A DNA stretch of 64,000 bases from Cheilinus undulatus (Eukaryota; Chordata; Actinopteri; Labriformes; Labridae): NCBI RefSeq assembly GCF_018320785.1, contig NC_054886.1, positions 2,629,177 to 2,693,176 of the forward strand, given 5' to 3'. The translations under genes were made by a program, and so were the position numbers. Under the pieces are notes generated by a model. The model was not told where the DNA came from. It did not search any database and worked only from the letters and a program-made list of their open reading frames with translations. Below are positions 59,935 to 64,000 of the stretch, one piece after another. Every line of letters begins with the position of its first letter. The stretch's first letter is position 1.

Positions 59935-61142
59935 TAGGGCTGGGTATTGCCACTGGTTTCCTGAATCGATTCGATTGAATTCCGATTCTCAATGCCCTGA
60001 TTCAATTCGATTCAATATTGATTCATGTAGAGATATTTTAGTAAAAAATCCTATGTTGCTTCTACATTTAAGAGATTCTCAGAGAACTTTAGTTGGAAAT
60101 AGTACAAAGAATGTTCCAACTAGGCACATTATTAAAAATTTCAGGGTCTGCATCAAAAATTGACCCTTAGCTAAAAGTATTTTCATCATTACTTTACCTC
60201 TTTTTTTGTTCAGTTTGCCTGTCTTTGTAGTGTTTAAGAAATAAGTCACTTGTTGCAAGTCCAAGTTGAAAGTCTTGTTAAAAAATAAAATAAGTAAATT
60301 TGATCAATTATTTTTAACTAATTATCTTACTAAAAACTATTACTAGTAGTAATAGTCACATTTTCAGATATAGTGCAGTGTGGTGCAGTAATGTTTGTCT
60401 GTCTGCTGTCTGAGGTGTGTTCTATAGACACATATCTATGCTCTTTAATTTAAAGATCCACAGCGCTTATAAATAGAAATATGCATCATGTTATCTATCA
60501 TCTAATGTACATTTGCTAACTTGATAGAAAATCTACATGAGATGCAAGTTTGTTACTGATAGTTTTCTCAATGACTGAGCGCTCCGTCATTTCCCTGCTG
60601 TACAGCGGGGCCGTGCGTAATTTGCACGTGAAACAGAGGAATAAGGGGTCGTAAAATTAAGCACACTGTATGGAGCGGCATATACGGGGGTTTCACAAAT
60701 CAGTCGGGGTTTGCTCCTCTTTAACGTAGCATCTCAGACGATCACTAGTGTGTGTGTGAGTCTGCCCGGTCTGTAGCAGCAGCTCCACCTGTAGAGCTCC
60801 GCTGCTCTCACAGCACTGGCGGAAGTTTACGTCTGAGGATATATGCAGATATGCAGCTCGTATTAATAACACACCCAGATATCCAAAATTAGATGATTGG
60901 GTGTGAGATTTAAACCTTGAATCTGAGTCTAAACGTTTTTAGAAGCGAGTGCTGATTAACTTTCAGGCCGTGTGAGTGACGTAAGTCTGAGACGTCTGAG
61001 TCTGAGGCTCTGCGAGGAGCCGACAGGAGAGGAAAAAAGGCACTTATTAAAAGATCGATCTTTGGATTTTATGGATCGATATTGAATTTTTAAGAAAAGA
61101 ATCGATCTGAATCGGAGAATCGATCTTTTGAACCCAGGCCTA
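59935..61142. mobile_element. hAT-type MITE, 1.2 kb
   Basis: Ends TAGGGCTGGGTATTG and (reverse) TAGGCCTGGGTTCAAAAG, with ATCGATTCGATT-type subterminal motifs on both sides. Flanks GTGCCAGG (59927-59934) and GTCCCGGG (61143-61150) are an 8-bp duplication with two mismatches. The inverted copy near 28.3 kb reads TTCAGTGTTGGGGCAGTG with no insert, an empty site. The interior has no recognisable transposase. Confidence 0.8.
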
Positions 61143-61400
61143 GTCCCGGGGCAGTGAAGCATGCCGTCTCCAAGCAGGAACAAATGTACTCTCAATGGTC
61201 AAACGTTCTGGACTTTAGGCTCAAAAGAGCCCAGACACGGTCCTGACGGTTCAGTGTGAGTGTGCAGTAACTGCTCCATCACTCTGATACCATCACTCTC
61301 CAGAAAGTCCTCCCTAAATGCTGGAGATGTTGGTTCTTCCTGGCCCTGAACCTTGTGTAGCCGGCAGCCTCTTTTTGTTTTATTGGCAGGTGGCATTCAG
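61143..61400. repeat. Inverted segmental duplication, right arm outer part (partner 28075-28380)
   Basis: Reverse complement of the sequence upstream of gene A. Each copy carries a ~60-codon open frame ending K-V-Q-N-I or K-V-Q-N-V, but most differences between the copies change the amino acid and a 2-base indel shifts the upstream part, so I treat it as non-coding. Confidence 0.85.
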
Positions 61401-61990
61401 CGTAAAGGTGCAATACCGCCACCTACTGTGTTGGAGTTTGGCCCAGTGTTCAACCAATAATAAAACAAAATAATTAAATACTGTAAATTAAAAAATAATT
61501 AAAACAAAACAATCCTAAATTCTTCACATTAAACCTGTCTCAATAAGGTTCTTGAACAGACATTTTTGTCCCACAGTTCAAAGATTTTTAAGTGTCATCT
61601 CAACTCCCAGTTTCCTGACTTCTCTCCTCAATATTTCTTGCTTATCTTCAAACTTCTGACAATGAAATAAAACATGTTCAACTGATTCCACAAGGCTGCA
61701 CTGTTCACATAGTCCTGTCAGATGCTTTTTTATCAAGTGTCTTGTTTAAACCTGGATGTCCTACTCTTAATCTTCTTCATAGATTTTCTTCATGTGTTCT
61801 TCTACTCCTCCTCCTCGCTGTACCCACTTCTTGCTGTATTGCATAAAGGTGCCTTCCAGTATATCCATTATCCCAACTTTGTTGCCATACTTTCATGATG
61901 TGACTTTTAACTAATGCTTTAGCCTCATTTTTACTGATAGGGATATTCATTTTATCATCAAGTTTCAGAGACACTTTTAGACTCAATCAG
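61377..61990 (-). mobile_element. I-type (Nimb-like) LINE, C-terminus and 3' tail
   Basis: The minus strand encodes K-A-L-V-K-S-H-I-M-K-V-W-Q-Q-S-W, T-G-R-H-L-Y-A-I-Q, then after frameshifts R-V-G-H-P-G-L-N-K-T-L, LTGLCEQCSLVESVEHVLFH and C-Q-K-F. The 'GHTGLN.TL ... C..C....ESVEH....C' ending is typical of teleost I/Nimb-type LINEs. The 3' tail GGTGGCGGTATTGCACC ... GCCAATAAAACAAAA fits their usual GAA-rich end. Confidence 0.7.
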
Positions 61991-62235
61991 ACATTTCATT
62001 GTCTTTAATCCTCCTATGATCTTTCAGTCATAGTTTTAGTGGATGAAATGAACACTGATTTAACAGACAAACACCGGACTGATGCTCAGAGAGAGAGAGA
62101 GCAATGGACAGTGGCCGGATCCCAAGTCACTTATAGATCGGTCTCAGATCCTACGGATTCGCTCGAACCGGAAGTAGTTACCGATCCGCCATCTTGACGG
62201 CTGTGCCAAAGCCCTTACAGGGTTTTAAGACTCAA
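61991..62235. other. Intergenic, start of a CpG-richer region
   Basis: Contains (GA)n at 62088-62101 and GAACCGGAAGTAG (ETS-like). It may be the outer part of the fold-back element that follows; its partner would lie beyond base 64000. Confidence 0.35.
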
Positions 62236-64000
62236 GCCATAAGACCGAGGACTGAGATTTGAAGACCGATGAGGAAAGACACATCAGAGCAGGCTTCCCG
62301 GAACACTTTTTACTCAGAGGCACGCCCCCTTATTGGATATCTCTCTCTGATTGGACGGTGCTACACAGTGAAACTTTACAGCACCAGCAGAGATAAATAA
62401 TGGAGGAGAAACAGAGTTTATTACAGACGATAAACAGACTCAACGGACTCTAAACAGAATATAAACATCAGAAGTTTAAAAGGCTCAATAACTGATGGGC
62501 TGGGATTTAAAATAAGTGTTTGAAATAAGCATTGACAGTGAAATATTGAGAATAAATAAAATCAATAAGAAAGAGTGAATCAGTGTAGTTTAATATTTGA
62601 TTAGTTTTCTGATTCACCTTCAAACATCAAACATGTTAAAAGCTCATAAAATCTAAAGATTCAGATATAAATCTGCCCTTTCCCACCAAACGCCGACAGC
62701 ATTTAGATGTTTTTCTTTCTACATTCAGTCCATCACAGCCTTAATTTAGACAAAAGATAGTCGTCAGAAAGTGAGCCATGTTTTGTCCGTCTAATTTAGT
62801 CCAAATTTAGCCCAATAATAGTCGTTAAAAAATGACAATATTACAGCCACGTCTTTATAGAGAGGTCTTTATAGAGACGTCTTTTCAACGACCTGAAATT
62901 TACAGCATTTAACCGTTTACTTTTCTATTAAATCTAGACGTTGTTTAGACAGAGTGGAGATGTTTTTTAAACGTCTTTACCAATATTTTTTTCTAAGTGT
63001 TATAGTCTATTTAGAAATTTCTGTTTATTAGATTATGAAGAGAATTAAAATCAGACAGCAGCAGTCTGTCTGATTTTAAGAAGAAACAGGTTTAAATCAT
63101 AGCAGTATTAATAAAGTTTCTATCAGTCTGATAGCGTCAGGTTTGATCAACCTTCACACCGAATAATTATGATAATTAATAATTTGGTAATATAGCATTT
63201 GCAGGTAGAAAGAGCCCGCATTTTTTTTTATATCAGAAAATAGTTGCAATGAAATTAAAAACGTCTCCACTCTATCTAAACAACGTCTAGATTTAATAGA
63301 AAAGTGAAAGGTGTAAAGATGTAATTTTCATGTTGTTGTAAAGACGTCTCTGTATTGTCGTACTTTTAACGACTATTATTGGGCTAAAATTGTTCTAAAT
63401 CAGGTGGGCAGAATAATTTAATCATTTTCTATGACTATCTTTTGTCTTAATTCAAGGTTATGACAGACCGAATGTAGAAAAAATCCTCTAAATGATTTCG
63501 GTTTTTTGGGGGAAAGGGAAGATTTGTATTTGATTCTGTTGATTTTATGAGCTTTTAACATGTTTGATGTTTGAAGGTGAATCAGAAAACAAATCAAATA
63601 TAAATTCTATACTGATTCACTTTTTATTATTAATTTAATTCAATAAATTCTCAGTATTTCACTGTAAATGCTTATTTCAAACACTTTAAAATCCCAGCCC
63701 ATCAGTTCATGAGCCTTTAAAACTTCTGATGTTTACTGCAGGTTTCTCTTCATGCAGGGGTTTTCTGATCCCTGTAAATGCCGACTTCTGTTAATTTATG
63801 GAGACACAATCAGCTGTTTCTGCCTGCTGACAGCTGATTGATGATCAGCTGATTGATGATCAGCTGATTGATGATCAGCCGGCACCGTCATCATAAACTG
63901 ACGTCGCTTCAAGTGACGCTGCAGAGGTAAGGACGTCCCATGGACCGTTAATCGTCGGTCTTATGGCTTCAGTCTTCCCTGTCGATTCCTCGGTCTCTCC
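62236..64000. repeat. Large fold-back inverted repeat, truncated by window end
   Basis: AGCCATAAGACCGAGGACTG at 62236 is mirrored by GGTCTTATGGCTTCAGTC at 63957. The best arms are 62466-62970 and 63250-63745: for example ATTAAATCTAGACGTTGTTT on the left against AACAACGTCTAGATTTAAT on the right, and TCAGAAGTTTAAAAGGCTCA against GAGCCTTTAAAACTTCTGA. The arms pair over about 500 bases with small indels. The spacer (62971-63249) carries its own hairpin at 63047-63078 (AAAATCAGACAG / CTGTCTGATTTT). No coding frame. This is the structure of a fold-back or long-TIR non-autonomous transposon. Confidence 0.85.
63831..63878. repeat. 15-bp tandem repeat, three copies
   Basis: CAGCTGATTGATGAT three times head to tail, within the outer right arm of the fold-back element. 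The left arm lacks it. Confidence 0.9.

Overview
This is vertebrate nuclear DNA, almost certainly from a ray-finned (teleost) fish. The coding content is intron-split and sparse: a fish-type NLR N-terminus, a class A receptor with GT-AG introns, and multi-copy C2H2 zinc-finger genes. These sit in dense fossil transposons typical of teleosts: Tc1/mariner, hAT, PIF/Harbinger, ISL2EU-like MITEs, L2/CR1, L1-Tx1, I-type and RLE-type LINEs, a tRNA-SINE and solo LTRs. There are no operons, CRISPR arrays or phage genes. A run of 100 Ns at 6932-7031 is an assembly gap.

Layout. 1-6.9 kb: minus-strand first three coding exons of an NLRC3-like NLR gene that runs off the left edge. Its first intron holds a Tc1 relic carrying a 31-bp minisatellite. 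7-9.5 kb: a YqaJ-nuclease fragment, an ISL2EU-like MITE and an L1-Tx1 tail. 9.8-14.8 kb: a ~73-bp tandem repeat split by a solo LTR, a nearly complete 1.63-kb Tc1 element and a decayed LINE RT. 15-20 kb: a plus-strand three-coding-exon GPCR of 310 aa with a solo LTR in its first coding intron. 20-28 kb: repeats only. 28-36 kb: zinc-finger gene A, plus strand, 11 fingers, intact. 36-44.6 kb: low-complexity tracts, a SINE and an L1-Tx1 relic. 45-56 kb: two minus-strand paralogues of A, B and C, both frame-broken. 56.1-59.9 kb: a 3.7-kb minisatellite of about 161 units of 23 bp just upstream of the C promoter. 60-62 kb: a hAT element and an I-type LINE tail. 62.2-64 kb: a large fold-back inverted repeat cut by the window end.

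The organising event is a zinc-finger triplication. Promoter, six-codon first exon, intron and finger exon are shared by A, B and C. A and C lie in opposite orientation and also share several hundred bases of upstream DNA, including the minisatellite (a few units in A, about 161 in C). B keeps a short 466-bp intron; A has 4.1 kb and C 8.1 kb. Comparing the copies gives empty sites for several insertions: a solo LTR in A, a Harbinger element with a nested hAT in C, a 5.7-kb long-TIR element in C, and a hAT upstream of C.

The most unusual objects are the 5.73-kb element with long imperfect TIRs and a TTT target duplication (47791-53523), the 23-bp array with 69-bp and 230-bp higher-order structure, the minisatellite grown inside a Tc1 transposase reading frame, and the terminal fold-back palindrome. 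No assignment here was tested by database search.
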